From Acidobacteriota bacterium (lineage in GTDB: Bacteria; Acidobacteriota; Terriglobia; Terriglobales; Acidobacteriaceae), in assembly GCA_021791875.1 (NCBI GenBank), contig JAJYVU010000016.1, positions 1 to 57,465 of the forward strand: a stretch of DNA of 57,465 bases, in the 5' to 3' direction. The position numbers and the translations under genes were made by a program. The notes under the pieces are model-generated. The model ran no database searches. It was not told the DNA's origin and worked only from the letters and a program-made list of their open reading frames with translations. Positions 17,288-26,144 of the stretch are shown here, piece by piece; position 1 is the stretch's first letter; every line of letters starts with the position of its first letter.

Positions 17288-18898
17288 ATGCCGACCGACG
17301 TAGTCATGCCCCAGATGGGCGAATCGATCTTTGAAGGCACCATTACCAAATGGCTGAAAAAGCCGGGCGAGAGCATCCAACGCGATGAGCCGCTGTTCGA
17401 GATCTCGACCGACAAGGTCGACGCCGAAATTCCTTCGCCAGTTTCGGGCACGGTCGCCGAAATCAAAGTCCCCGAGGGAACGACCGTCCAGATCAACACG
17501 GTCGTCGCCACGATCAACGAAGAAGGCGCAGCAGCAAAAGCTCCTGCGGCGCCCGCCGAGCCCGCTGCGGCCCCCGCATCCACCGAGAATAAACCTGCAC
17601 CAGCAACGCCGGCACCCGGCAATGGCGAACGGCACGAAGTCGTCATGCCCCAGATGGGCGAATCGATTTTCGAAGGCACGATCACCAAGTGGCTCAAGCA
17701 GGTGGGTGACAAGGTCGAGCGCGACGAACCGATCTTTGAGATTTCCACCGACAAAGTCGACGCGGAGATTCCCTCTCCTGTATCCGGAACCCTGACCGAA
17801 ATCAAGGTTCCGGCCGGCAACACAGTGCAGATCAACACAGTAGTAGCCGTCATCGGCGGAACTGCGGGAGCCCCCGCAGCGGCCGCTGCCGCCGCACCCG
17901 CGCCCCCCGCTCCGGCGCCAACTCCAGCACCGGCAGAGGAAGAAGTATACGAAGGTGCTGAGGGCGTCCGTTCCTCGCCGCTGGTTCGCAAAATGGCTCG
18001 AGAGCACAACGTGGACCTGCGCAAGGTTTCCGGTACAGGCGCTGGTGGACGCATCACAAAAGACGATCTGCAGGCTTATCTGGCCGGCAAGCCCGCACCA
18101 GCGGCAGTTGCGGCCGCGGCTCCAACAGCGCCCGCACCAGCGGCGCCGGCAGCTCGCGCAACTGCCCCGACACCTGCCGTTGCGACTCCGCAACCCGGTG
18201 AACTGGTGCCGATGTCGAAGATGCGCTCCATCATCGCGCAGCGCATGGTTGACTCTAAACACACTAACGCTCATGTGCACACGGTCTTCAAGGTGGACTT
18301 CACGCGTATCGTCAAGCTACGCGAAAAGGAGAAGAACAAGTACGAGCAGCGCAATGGCGTCAAGCTCACCTATATGCCGTTCATCACGCGGGCGGCGATT
18401 GCAACCCTGCGCAAATTGCCCATCGTGAACGCTCAGATTGAGGGCGACGCAATCCGCTACCCCGCCAACATCAACGTTGGCATCGCGGTGGCTCTGGACT
18501 GGGGTCTGATTGTGCCTGTTATCAAGCAGGCCGAAGAGAAGAGCTTCCTGGGCATTGCACGCAGCATCGCCGATCTGGCCGAGCGCGCGCGCACCAAAAA
18601 GCTGAAGCCCGACGAAGTTGGCTCCGGCACCTTCACCATCACCAACCCCGGCATCTTTGGCGAGCAGTTCGGCACCCCCATCATCAACCAGCCGGAAAGC
18701 GCCATCCTCGGCGTCGGCGGCCTCTTCAAGGAGCCTGCCGTCATCACCGACAAGGACGGCACCGACTCAATCGCCATCCGCCATATGATCCACCTGACGC
18801 TTGGCTTTGATCACCGCATCATTGACGGCGCTGACGCGGGCAAATTCATGGCGGAGATGAAGAAATATCTCGAAAATTGGAACGAGGACATCGGGTAA
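17288..18898 (+). CDS. 2-oxo acid dehydrogenase E2 (dihydrolipoamide acyltransferase) with two lipoyl domains
   Basis: This 536-residue protein has two near-identical lipoyl domains (about 2-77 and 118-194), each with the lipoylated Lys in EISTDKVDAEIPSP (first at K43). They are separated by Ala/Pro linkers. A peripheral-subunit-binding domain (about 225-265, SSPLVRKMAREHNVDLRKVSGTGAGGRITKDDL) comes next, then the catalytic domain with the active-site segment LGFDHRIIDGADAGKF. The substrate cannot be fixed from sequence alone: succinyl, acetyl or branched-chain. It appears to be a single gene, with E1 and E3 not adjacent. Confidence 0.92.
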   Translation: MPTDVVMPQMGESIFEGTITKWLKKPGESIQRDEPLFEISTDKVDAEIPSPVSGTVAEIKVPEGTTVQINTVVATINEEGAAAKAPAAPAEPAAAPASTENKPAPATPAPGNGERHEVVMPQMGESIFEGTITKWLKQVGDKVERDEPIFEISTDKVDAEIPSPVSGTLTEIKVPAGNTVQINTVVAVIGGTAGAPAAAAAAAPAPPAPAPTPAPAEEEVYEGAEGVRSSPLVRKMAREHNVDLRKVSGTGAGGRITKDDLQAYLAGKPAPAAVAAAAPTAPAPAAPAARATAPTPAVATPQPGELVPMSKMRSIIAQRMVDSKHTNAHVHTVFKVDFTRIVKLREKEKNKYEQRNGVKLTYMPFITRAAIATLRKLPIVNAQIEGDAIRYPANINVGIAVALDWGLIVPVIKQAEEKSFLGIARSIADLAERARTKKLKPDEVGSGTFTITNPGIFGEQFGTPIINQPESAILGVGGLFKEPAVITDKDGTDSIAIRHMIHLTLGFDHRIIDGADAGKFMAEMKKYLENWNEDIG

Positions 18899-18929
18899 GC
18901 TCCGGAAATTCTCCAATTCCAACAAGACG

Positions 18930-18966
18930 AAAGGCCGGCATCCGATCCCGGAGGCTGGCCTTTTCC
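18930..18966. terminator. Bidirectional terminator between the E2 gene and purK
   Basis: AAAGGCCGGC (18930-18939) pairs with GCTGGCCTTT (18954-18963) around a 14-nt loop with one mismatch, flanked by TTTTCC on one side and an A run on the other. It lies between two convergent genes. Confidence 0.75.
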
Positions 18967-18977
18967 ATTTCCAACAT

Positions 18978-20153
18978 TTATTGCTGCCGTTTCAGTCGCT
19001 CTTCTGCCTCTTGCACTCGCGCCACCGCCTCTTCGCTGGTAGCACCTACTGCGGAAAGATGCCCCATTTTCCGGCCTTTTCGCGCGGTGTGTTTCTCGTA
19101 AAGATGCAGGCGAACCCCCGGCACGCCAAGCGCCAGATCAAAGCGGGGCACGCGATGGTTGCCCGCCGCATCCAGCCACAGATCACCCAGCAGATTTACG
19201 ATTGCCGCAGGCTGTACGACTGAAACATCTCCCAGAGGCAAGTCACAAACAGCTCGAATTCCCTGCTCGAACTGACTGGTGACACAGGCTCGCTCGCTTG
19301 CGTGATAGCTGTTATGCGGGCGCGGTGCCAGTTCGTTCACCAGCAGTTTTCCATCCGTCGTTACGAACATTTCAATCGCCAGCAATCCTTCCAGCGTGAA
19401 TTGTCCCCCTATAGCACAGGCAAGCTCCTGGGCCTGCCTCTCAAGATCAGGATCGATCCCCGCGGGAATCACGCTCCAGGCAAGGATCTGGTGCACGTGA
19501 TGGTTACGCGCCGTGGGAAAGCTGCGTGTCTCCCCGCTTGGGCTGCGCGCAACCATCACCGACACTTCGCAGTCCAGATCAATGGCTTTTTCAACCACCA
19601 CTGGTTTGCTGCCAAGCAGATGCCACGCATCCGCCGCCTGCTCTTCCAATGTGGCCTCTGCCGCTGTAAAACCGACCTTGACCTGCCCGCGGCCGTCGTA
19701 TCCTCCTTGCGCGGCCTTCACAAAGCACCTGCCCCCCAGCGCCAGCAGTGCTTGTGCAAGTTCCTTCGCGGAAGTTGCAGCCCGGTAATCGCCAACCGGA
19801 AATCCGTGATCCCGCAGCCAGTTCTTCTGCAAAATACGGTCTTGAATGATCCCCAGCATCGCCGCCCCCGGTCTCACCGGGGCGTACTTCGCCGCAGCCT
19901 CCAGACAAGCCAGCGAAAGTTGCTCGATTTCCAGCGTCACTACGTCGGACCCGCGCGCCAGGTCGCCCGCAGCATGTGCGTCGTTCCACTGGCCTTCGAA
20001 GCAGGCATCCACCACAAAGCGCGCTGGACACGAGGGGTCCGGGTCCATCACCTGTACGCGATACCCAAACGACCGCGCGGACATGGCCATCATCCGGCCA
20101 AGCTGTCCGCCGCCCAAAATGCCGATCGTTGAACCGGGAAGAATCGCACTCAT
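18978..20153 (-). CDS. purK: N5-carboxyaminoimidazole ribonucleotide synthetase PurK
   Basis: This ATP-grasp enzyme makes N5-CAIR from AIR, bicarbonate and ATP. From the ATG at 20153 it is 391 residues and begins [23 protein letters not shown]. It has [57 protein letters not shown] and [18 protein letters not shown]. The frame is open upstream to 20225, but this ATG forms an ATGA overlap with the purE stop. It is translationally coupled to purE. Confidence 0.95.
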   Translation of the reverse strand: MSAILPGSTIGILGGGQLGRMMAMSARSFGYRVQVMDPDPSCPARFVVDACFEGQWNDAHAAGDLARGSDVVTLEIEQLSLACLEAAAKYAPVRPGAAMLGIIQDRILQKNWLRDHGFPVGDYRAATSAKELAQALLALGGRCFVKAAQGGYDGRGQVKVGFTAAEATLEEQAADAWHLLGSKPVVVEKAIDLDCEVSVMVARSPSGETRSFPTARNHHVHQILAWSVIPAGIDPDLERQAQELACAIGGQFTLEGLLAIEMFVTTDGKLLVNELAPRPHNSYHASERACVTSQFEQGIRAVCDLPLGDVSVVQPAAIVNLLGDLWLDAAGNHRVPRFDLALGVPGVRLHLYEKHTARKGRKMGHLSAVGATSEEAVARVQEAEERLKRQQ

Positions 20154-20665
20154 GCGTGGGGCTCCCGGAACTGCAAAACCGGCAACTCCATCGCCAGCAC
20201 TTCTTCGCGCCTTGCCTCTCGCCACTTTTTCAGACGGATGCGCAACCCCGGATCCGTGGTAGCAAGCATCTCCGCTGCAAGCAAAGCGGCGTTCGCGGCT
20301 CCAGGCTTGCCGATAGCCAGCGTCCCCACCGGAACGCCCTTTGGCATCTGGACAATTGAGAGCAGCGAATCGATTCCCTGCAGCGCGGTGGCCGGTACCG
20401 GTACACCCAGCACCGGCACCAGCGTTTTTGCCGCGAGCATGCCCGGCAGATGCGCCGCGCCTCCGGCGCCTGCGATAATCGCGCGCAACCCGCGTTCTTC
20501 CGCCTGCTCTGCGTACGCAAAAAGCAGGTCAGGCGTACGATGCGCGGAAACCACGCGCGCCTCATGCGCGATACCCAATTCGGTGAGGATTTCTACCGCC
20601 GGAGCGAGCACTTCGAAATCGCTCCGGGAGCCCATGACGATACCGACCAGCGGACTGTCTGCCAT
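20150..20665 (-). CDS. purE: N5-carboxyaminoimidazole ribonucleotide mutase PurE
   Basis: This 171-residue class I PurE begins with [13 protein letters not shown] and has the active-site stretch [44 protein letters not shown] and [27 protein letters not shown]. It rearranges N5-CAIR to CAIR, with PurK directly downstream. Only 24 bp separate its start from the last gene of the phage-like module, transcribed in the same direction. Its promoter therefore must lie inside, or be shared with, that module. Confidence 0.95.
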   Translation of the reverse strand: MADSPLVGIVMGSRSDFEVLAPAVEILTELGIAHEARVVSAHRTPDLLFAYAEQAEERGLRAIIAGAGGAAHLPGMLAAKTLVPVLGVPVPATALQGIDSLLSIVQMPKGVPVGTLAIGKPGAANAALLAAEMLATTDPGLRIRLKKWREARREEVLAMELPVLQFREPHA

Positions 20666-20689
20666 AACAGCCGATTATATCGGGAGTCG

Positions 20690-20908
20690 TCATCGATGCT
20701 GGAGAAACTCAATCACCATCTGAATTGCCGTAAAAACCCCCGCGGCAGCCAGCAGAAATCCCTTGGCCCGCTGGAAGTCCTGTTCATGAGCGCTGACACG
20801 GCGCTCGATCGCCGCAATCCGCCCGGTTTCGCCGTCACCGTAAAGCGCAGCCATCTGGTGTTTTAACACGGAGAGATCTGCCAGCACCTGTGCTTCAAAT
20901 TCAGTCAT
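20690..20908 (-). CDS. Small coiled-coil/transmembrane phage protein (XhlA-like)
   Basis: This 72-residue protein has an amphipathic N-terminal half (VLADLSVLKHQMAALY, IAAIERRVSAHEQDF) and one C-terminal membrane segment (GFLLAAAGVFTAIQMVIEFL). The layout resembles hemolysin XhlA/holin-accessory proteins of prophages. ATG 20908 is chosen; an in-frame ATG at 20920 sits four bases after the preceding stop. It is the last gene of the phage-like module, where lysis genes often lie. No endolysin is present, so a lysis role is only a suggestion. Confidence 0.6.
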   Translation of the reverse strand: MTEFEAQVLADLSVLKHQMAALYGDGETGRIAAIERRVSAHEQDFQRAKGFLLAAAGVFTAIQMVIEFLQHR

Positions 20909-20924
20909 GAAGGAACTCATTTTT

Positions 20925-23237
20925 CTATAACGGCAGATTGACAAAAACCGCCGCGGAAAAGCGCGAATAATTCGGCGGCGTGGAGCCGTCGTACATGCGG
21001 ATGTAGTACTGTTCCATAACCGCCTCGCGCGGGATGATGAAATTGGGCACAGGGCTGCGCAACACCAGGTCCGAATTCGTACCCGGGCCAAAGGACCAGT
21101 CTCGTCGTCGAACTTCGAAACCGCCCCCTGTTGGCGGCGTCACGTTCGCGCTCACATTGATCTGCGAACTCGTCACGCTGGTGACAGCCAGCATGTCCAG
21201 ATTGGCAAGCGGCGACGCAATTTGCGGCTGGACCGGCAACCACGCGTCGGCCGGAACCCCTGCGCTCGTTTTGATTGCAAGCGCGTCGGCCCAGTCGTTC
21301 GCAAATTGAATGGTGTATCTCGCGAGAGACGGCTGCGAGCACAGAAGATCTATTTGCACGCTTCGCACCACCACGCTCACGTCCATATCCGCGGAAGGCG
21401 AGTTGATCGCCAGCAGATCACCGGGCCAGACATCGCCGTTCTGATCCATGTTCCAGCCCGTATATTTTCCCTTCCAGGCCGCAGACCGGCTGGTGGCAAG
21501 CGCAAGCAAAGCATTGGCGGCATTTTCGCAATCCGCCGAACTCCGCGCTGCCGGCTGATGTGCCGTCCCAATCCAGGCCGCCGATCCTGGAAGCCCTGCC
21601 GCACCTTCGCTCGCAATGCTGTCGGCGCTCGCCAGGCGGGCGACAGCCACATTACGGGTCCGATATGACACGGCAATGATCTCTCCTGCCTGCGGAACAC
21701 ACGTCGGATAGAACCGTAACTTGCCGTTGCGCTCAATCCTGCAATTGGCGCCCTGCGCCGTAGTGCCTATCCGCCGAATCACACTGGCGCCGCTGGGCGG
21801 TGTGCTCACAACCCATGCGGGCCCGCCCTGAGTCACTTGAATGCTGGCAATGCTGCACTGTAAGTCCGCACTGTTGAGCGGCGCATAAACAGCGATTGCG
21901 GCCGTCTGAGGCAGAGCCCCTTCATACAAAATCGTCGGAGTTCCAGCCACACCCCCGGTCGTGTCCTGTGCCTCAAGCATGACCGTGACACCGGCATTTA
22001 GATACTCGCCTCCGGTTCCATTCAGCCCGCTATCGCCCATGTAGTAGTAACTCTGCAACACCCTCTGTGCTTCGTTCGAATACACGCGCAACCGCAAGGT
22101 GTACATGTGCCCGGCAGCAGGCGTAAACGATGTCCCGGAAACACTCCCCATTACCAGCGGCGCGATGGATGTCGTTCCGGATGGCTGAGAAATCTGGAAA
22201 CCGGCGATACAAAGGCCGCTTTCGACAAAACCGTTATACAGCCCGTTGAGGATACCCACCGTCGTCGCTCCGAACTGAACACCGTTTGTCTCCAGGATCA
22301 GCGACCCTGCCAGTTCCATCCGCCCTTGCGCGCCAACCCACGACGATCCGTCAACCCCGTTGCCACCGGTGCAGGTAAGCCCGGCTGAAGTAATAGAAAC
22401 GTATCCACTGTCGATCATTTCCCACAGGGCGCGATCCAGCGTAGGCTCCTGGAATAGATCCACCAGAATGTGTTCTTTCGATGGTGGAGGCGTATACGGC
22501 AACTCAGTCAAGTCAAAGAGTGTCGTAACGCCGTCGCCTTCAAAGACCTCGGTCACATACGCGCATGGCTCTGTTTCCCCACAAATCGTCACATCGTTGG
22601 CCAGCATTTTGACAAGTGATGCCTGCAAGTCAGTAAGAGACAGTGAACCATCCGACTCATTCAGCGTGTGCGTCACGCTGCCGATTGGAGTCGCACTTAA
22701 CACACCGTCAATGACCCGATAGGAGGCAGCGCCACTGTCTGCCAGCTCGGCCGCGTTACCAGACCATGCCGCACCCGGCTTCATGATGAATTCGCCGACG
22801 TTGAACAGAGATGTCGAAAGATCCGCGGTAATCGCGCTGACTCCTAGGCCTCCGGACAGAGAAGCAAGCGTCTTGTCCGCGGTCTGGCCGTAGCTGAAAA
22901 ACTCCTTCGCCAGTGCCGCCCTGTTCAGCAGGATATCGTCGCTGATTGCCGTCACCTCTGATACATACAGGTGCCCGGTGGTGGATTCACCAGCCAGCAC
23001 CATCTCCGGCTCAACGGCAAGATAGCCGGTGAAGAGCAGATTCCCCTTGTCGTCGGCGAGAATTACGCGGCCGTTGCGAACAGGGATCGGTAACGACGCT
23101 GCGGAAGGCAGCAGCGACACATAGAACAGCGAGGGGGCATTCAGGCTTCGCTCAATGCGAAAGGTAGCGCCTTCGACAATGCAGCTTGTGTAGTCGACTG
23201 CGCCGTTGCCGTCGAAATTGTTAATCGTCAGTTTCAC
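20925..23237 (-). CDS. Phage tail hub-like/minor tail protein
   Basis: This 770-residue protein starts with GTG at 23237, eight bases after AAGGG. The first 100 residues (TINNFDGNGAVDYTSCIVEGATFRIERSLNAPSLFYVSLLP, GRVILADDKGNLLFTGYLAVEPE) read like the N-terminal barrel of phage tail hub proteins. A middle Gly/Ser/Thr-rich region (about 260-480) resembles a beta-sandwich insertion. The C-terminal 100 residues (AVTSVTSSQINVSANV, FEVRRRDWSFGPG) look Fn3-like. The family is not firmly recognised. It follows the tail-tube-like gene where a tape-measure gene would normally be. Confidence 0.55.
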   Translation of the reverse strand: MKLTINNFDGNGAVDYTSCIVEGATFRIERSLNAPSLFYVSLLPSAASLPIPVRNGRVILADDKGNLLFTGYLAVEPEMVLAGESTTGHLYVSEVTAISDDILLNRAALAKEFFSYGQTADKTLASLSGGLGVSAITADLSTSLFNVGEFIMKPGAAWSGNAAELADSGAASYRVIDGVLSATPIGSVTHTLNESDGSLSLTDLQASLVKMLANDVTICGETEPCAYVTEVFEGDGVTTLFDLTELPYTPPPSKEHILVDLFQEPTLDRALWEMIDSGYVSITSAGLTCTGGNGVDGSSWVGAQGRMELAGSLILETNGVQFGATTVGILNGLYNGFVESGLCIAGFQISQPSGTTSIAPLVMGSVSGTSFTPAAGHMYTLRLRVYSNEAQRVLQSYYYMGDSGLNGTGGEYLNAGVTVMLEAQDTTGGVAGTPTILYEGALPQTAAIAVYAPLNSADLQCSIASIQVTQGGPAWVVSTPPSGASVIRRIGTTAQGANCRIERNGKLRFYPTCVPQAGEIIAVSYRTRNVAVARLASADSIASEGAAGLPGSAAWIGTAHQPAARSSADCENAANALLALATSRSAAWKGKYTGWNMDQNGDVWPGDLLAINSPSADMDVSVVVRSVQIDLLCSQPSLARYTIQFANDWADALAIKTSAGVPADAWLPVQPQIASPLANLDMLAVTSVTSSQINVSANVTPPTGGGFEVRRRDWSFGPGTNSDLVLRSPVPNFIIPREAVMEQYYIRMYDGSTPPNYSRFSAAVFVNLPL

Positions 23238-23247
23238 GCTGGATCCC

Positions 23248-24420
23248 TTACACGAGTGCGGAGACGGGTGGAATGAAGGTACGGAAGCACACGACTCGTT
23301 CGCCGTCGTTTGTGTCCGTTACCGGCATCGCGCGAAAGGTCGCGGTCAACGAAACGCGTTTGCTATCGGTCTTCCTGGCCGACGCCGCTTGATGCGGAGC
23401 CTTGGTGGAAAGTTGCTGCACCACGCTCGTCTGCCTGGCCAGAGAGATCTTCGGCCCGCTTCCAGTCGACTTGCTTGAACTGCCATGGGATGACGTACTC
23501 GTCCCCTTTTGCGCCGACACAGTCGACGAAGCGGTAGCGGACGTGGGCTCAACAGGCGCCGTCAGCGGAATGGCTATCTCTTCAGCTCCAGCAATTGCCT
23601 GCAGACGCGGGTAATAAAAGAAAACACGCTCGCCCTGATCGCCGGGCATCACAAAAAGGGCAGACCACTCTTGAAAAAAGCTGCCGCCTTCGCGATCCAC
23701 AAAGCCCAGAATCGGCTGCACACGCATAGACGCGGTAGGCGCACCTGCGATCAGGGGCTGCGCCAGCGTCAGCCCTGTGGAGCTTACGGACTGCACGCGC
23801 GCGACGTTGAGCGACACGCGACGAATGTAGTCCGCATCGTCATTCACTGCCGCCGCGCTGCTCACATAAGCAGCCGACACGCCGCTTCCCACAAATCCGG
23901 TCTGCCCTGTGTAGTCCACATCAACCGTGACCAATGAACCTGCTGCAAAATTCGCGGCATCAGTAGAAGCCATCGCCAGGAAGGTAGCCGTCGAACCAGT
24001 GGATGCCAGGCTGACTGCCGTGACGCCCTTGCTGCCAGAACCATTGCCGCTCCCGCTGGCAGGCATGGCCGCGGCAATCACGTTCATATGCTGCGACCCT
24101 GTTGCAATCGCCATCGTGAGTTTGCTCCAGGAAGTGAAACCCAGCATGACTGTCGCGTCCAGCGACTCGCGCACCTGGAATTGGATATTCGCCGGACTGC
24201 CAGCGGCGAGCGCACCATACTTGCTCTCCGACTTGCGGGCGAATCCCTCGATCCACCCCAGGTCGATCCACGGAGCTGGCGGCGCCGTCAGCGAAAAGTT
24301 CGCTGTCAGCGACGGATCAAAAACCGTAGGCTGCCCAAGGGCACGATTTACAGGCGCGAAATACGCCCGCATGCGACGCATCGTCGGCGATATCGCCGGA
24401 ATCATGGAACCGGTGCTCAT
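23248..24420 (-). CDS. Putative phage tail tube-like protein
   Basis: This 390-residue protein uses the ATG at 24420, in an ATGA overlap with the previous stop and after GGAGGCGGGAG. The N-terminal part (TANFSLTAPPAPWIDLGWIEGFARKSESKYGALAAG, IQFQVRESLDATVMLGFTSWSKLTMAIATGSQ) resembles tail-tube subunits. A Ser/Ala/Thr-rich insertion follows (about 130-270), and the C-terminal part has FFQEWSALFVMPGDQGERVFFYYPRLQ. A Ser/Gly/Lys-rich linker precedes the last beta strands. Assignment rests on gene order and pattern and is tentative. Confidence 0.5.
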   Translation of the reverse strand: MSTGSMIPAISPTMRRMRAYFAPVNRALGQPTVFDPSLTANFSLTAPPAPWIDLGWIEGFARKSESKYGALAAGSPANIQFQVRESLDATVMLGFTSWSKLTMAIATGSQHMNVIAAAMPASGSGNGSGSKGVTAVSLASTGSTATFLAMASTDAANFAAGSLVTVDVDYTGQTGFVGSGVSAAYVSSAAAVNDDADYIRRVSLNVARVQSVSSTGLTLAQPLIAGAPTASMRVQPILGFVDREGGSFFQEWSALFVMPGDQGERVFFYYPRLQAIAGAEEIAIPLTAPVEPTSATASSTVSAQKGTSTSSHGSSSKSTGSGPKISLARQTSVVQQLSTKAPHQAASARKTDSKRVSLTATFRAMPVTDTNDGERVVCFRTFIPPVSALV

Positions 24421-24905
24421 TTTTCTCCCGCCTCCTGCCAACTCCAAACAGTCACACTGGTCGCCCGGCTGACCTGATCTCTTAGCGGCACAGTCGAACC
24501 AAACTCAGGTTGATCCCAGAAAATGAATGTCTCCATGGCCGTCGCCGGCGCTGTGGAATAATTCATCTTCTGCGTGGACGCAGGTGAAAGCATTTGCAGC
24601 AATTCCGCATCCATCGCTTCCAACAGGCGCCCGCGATCAAGCCCTCCCAGAGCCTGCGTACCGGCCGTCGAATACTGAATCTCGCAGGTCATCTGGACCA
24701 GTGGAAGCGCCAGGTTCGATTCAACCGCGACGTTCGTCCAGCGCAGCACGAAAACGTCCATGGGCATTAGAGGGACGGGGGACTCAGCCTCTTCCACCAG
24801 AATTCCCGGCCGGGTTACCGATCTTAAGGTCATCGTGCGCGCCGGATTCACCGTTGCAAGCCGGTCGCGCAGAGTAATGTAAAACGTGTCTTTCGCGTTC
24901 TGCAT
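24417..24905 (-). CDS. Putative phage tail-terminator/completion protein
   Basis: This 162-residue protein has ATG at 24905 preceded by GAGGA. It contains ITLRDRLATVNPARTM, PLVQMTCEIQYSTAG and LGGLDRGRLLEAMDAELLQMLSP. Size and position, after two connector genes and before the tube-like gene, fit a tail-terminator or neck protein. I do not recognise a specific family. It is translationally coupled to the next gene. Confidence 0.5.
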   Translation of the reverse strand: MQNAKDTFYITLRDRLATVNPARTMTLRSVTRPGILVEEAESPVPLMPMDVFVLRWTNVAVESNLALPLVQMTCEIQYSTAGTQALGGLDRGRLLEAMDAELLQMLSPASTQKMNYSTAPATAMETFIFWDQPEFGSTVPLRDQVSRATSVTVWSWQEAGEK

Positions 24906-24914
24906 GGAAAATCC

Positions 24915-25385
24915 TCAGCTTTGCGGTCCTGTCTGCGGATTCTGCAATGGCCACCGGCTCGCAGCATCTCGTAACATCAACCGATACAAATACACTTCGC
25001 CTTCGTCTTCGAGCGTGGTCACTCCCTCGATCATGAAAAGCTCGCCGCCAATCACCACGCCGGAGGCCATCGCAAACAGGGCGGAGGCCGATGTAAGCTG
25101 CAACCCTGCCACCTGCGCGGCGACAGCATCGGCGGAGACCCGCAATTCATGACGCTGCTGTTGCCCCTCCAGCATGTAGCTCCGCATTTTTTGAAAGATC
25201 GCGGGCGCCAGAGGCAGCAGTTGCAGATTCGGCGCGTCCAGACCAACCTGCCCGCCATCATTCTGGTCGCCCGTCAGCGGCGGGACCTGCAAGTAAGCGG
25301 TGGTACCGCCGCATGCGCGCAACAGAGACGCGGCGATTCTGCGCGCGCGCCCCGAGGGGATGGATGTACTAAGATCTGCGCACAT
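24915..25385 (-). CDS. Putative phage head-closure/connector protein
   Basis: From the ATG at 25385 (two bases after the upstream stop) the product is 156 residues. It contains PSGRARRIAASLLRACGGTTAYLQVPP, a middle LLPLAPAIFQKMRSY and a C-terminal stretch ALFAMASGVVIGGELFMIEGVTTLEDEGEVYLYRLMLRD. The gene extends upstream in frame, but that part overlaps the previous gene. Gene order suggests head closure. Not recognised by motif. Confidence 0.5.
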   Translation of the reverse strand: MCADLSTSIPSGRARRIAASLLRACGGTTAYLQVPPLTGDQNDGGQVGLDAPNLQLLPLAPAIFQKMRSYMLEGQQQRHELRVSADAVAAQVAGLQLTSASALFAMASGVVIGGELFMIEGVTTLEDEGEVYLYRLMLRDAASRWPLQNPQTGPQS

Positions 25386-25387
25386 AA

Positions 25388-26011
25388 TCAGCCCATCCTC
25401 GTAGAGACCCACGGCTGCAGTAACGTCTGCACCGTGGCATCGACGAGCGTGTTTTGGAAATACTGCACGGCCATGTGATCGATGGTTGCGGACTTCACGT
25501 TGATGCCAGGCGTGGCCTGCGCATTTTTCACGATCTGCGCGCATGCCACCAGCACCGCATCCGGAAGAGTCGCGAGACCCGCGGTGTAGGTCACCATCAC
25601 TTCGTTATAGGGAAGGCCTAGAATATTCAAAGGAAAGATCAACTCGCCCGTGTCAGCCACAAAGTCCACGGTCGAAGGATCCACGTTGCCCCACACACCG
25701 GGCAGTGAGAACGCGAACAGCACCTCGTCCTGCAGTGGAAAAATCAGTTGCCCCCGTCTCGGCTTGCCATAGCGCGCTTGCACGTTAATCAGGGGTAGAG
25801 TCGCTGGCGCAACGGCCAGAAGAGGAAGATGGCTCAGACGCACGGTCTGCGATCCTTCCACTACACGCAACCGCTCGGTGTACTGCGTTGGATTGAGGCT
25901 CGGGCGCCGGCAGTAGGCGTCGATCAGAGACGAAGCTAGAGTGATCCAGTCGTCCGTAACATCCGCTGAGAGCCCATAGCTCGCGTATTGAGCCGGCTGT
26001 AGATATCCCAT
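25388..26011 (-). CDS. Putative phage head-tail adaptor (gp6-like connector)
   Basis: This 207-residue protein starts at ATG 26011 with a strong GAGGAG Shine-Dalgarno. The N-terminal ADVTDDWITLASSLIDAYCRRPSLNPTQYTERLRV pattern, early helices ending in a Cys-Arg-Arg followed by a beta segment, is typical of HK97 gp6-like adaptors. The middle has FPLQDEVLFAFSLPGVWG and MVTYTAGLATLPDAVLVACAQIVKNAQAT. It lies directly after the capsid gene, as expected for a connector. Confidence 0.6.
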   Translation of the reverse strand: MGYLQPAQYASYGLSADVTDDWITLASSLIDAYCRRPSLNPTQYTERLRVVEGSQTVRLSHLPLLAVAPATLPLINVQARYGKPRRGQLIFPLQDEVLFAFSLPGVWGNVDPSTVDFVADTGELIFPLNILGLPYNEVMVTYTAGLATLPDAVLVACAQIVKNAQATPGINVKSATIDHMAVQYFQNTLVDATVQTLLQPWVSTRMG

Positions 26012-26144
26012 GAAACACTCCTCTGCTGAAAGAAATGACCGGTGCGCGCTGGCCAGGTTCGACCAGTGCACACCGGAATTGAGAGCTTTTCACCTGTACG
26101 GCCGCTCTTCGTTCTGGAAAACAAACCAGGAAAAACGCCAGGCT

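Noticed and set aside
17186..18280. Long minus-strand frame (364 codons) opposite the E2 gene
   Set aside because: It is antisense to a clear two-lipoyl E2 protein; its Cys/Gly/Arg-rich content mirrors Ala/Pro linkers.
20666..20700. Attachment site at the purE/phage junction
   Set aside because: No matching direct repeat was found near the right end of the module (38100-39660 or 40370-40424).
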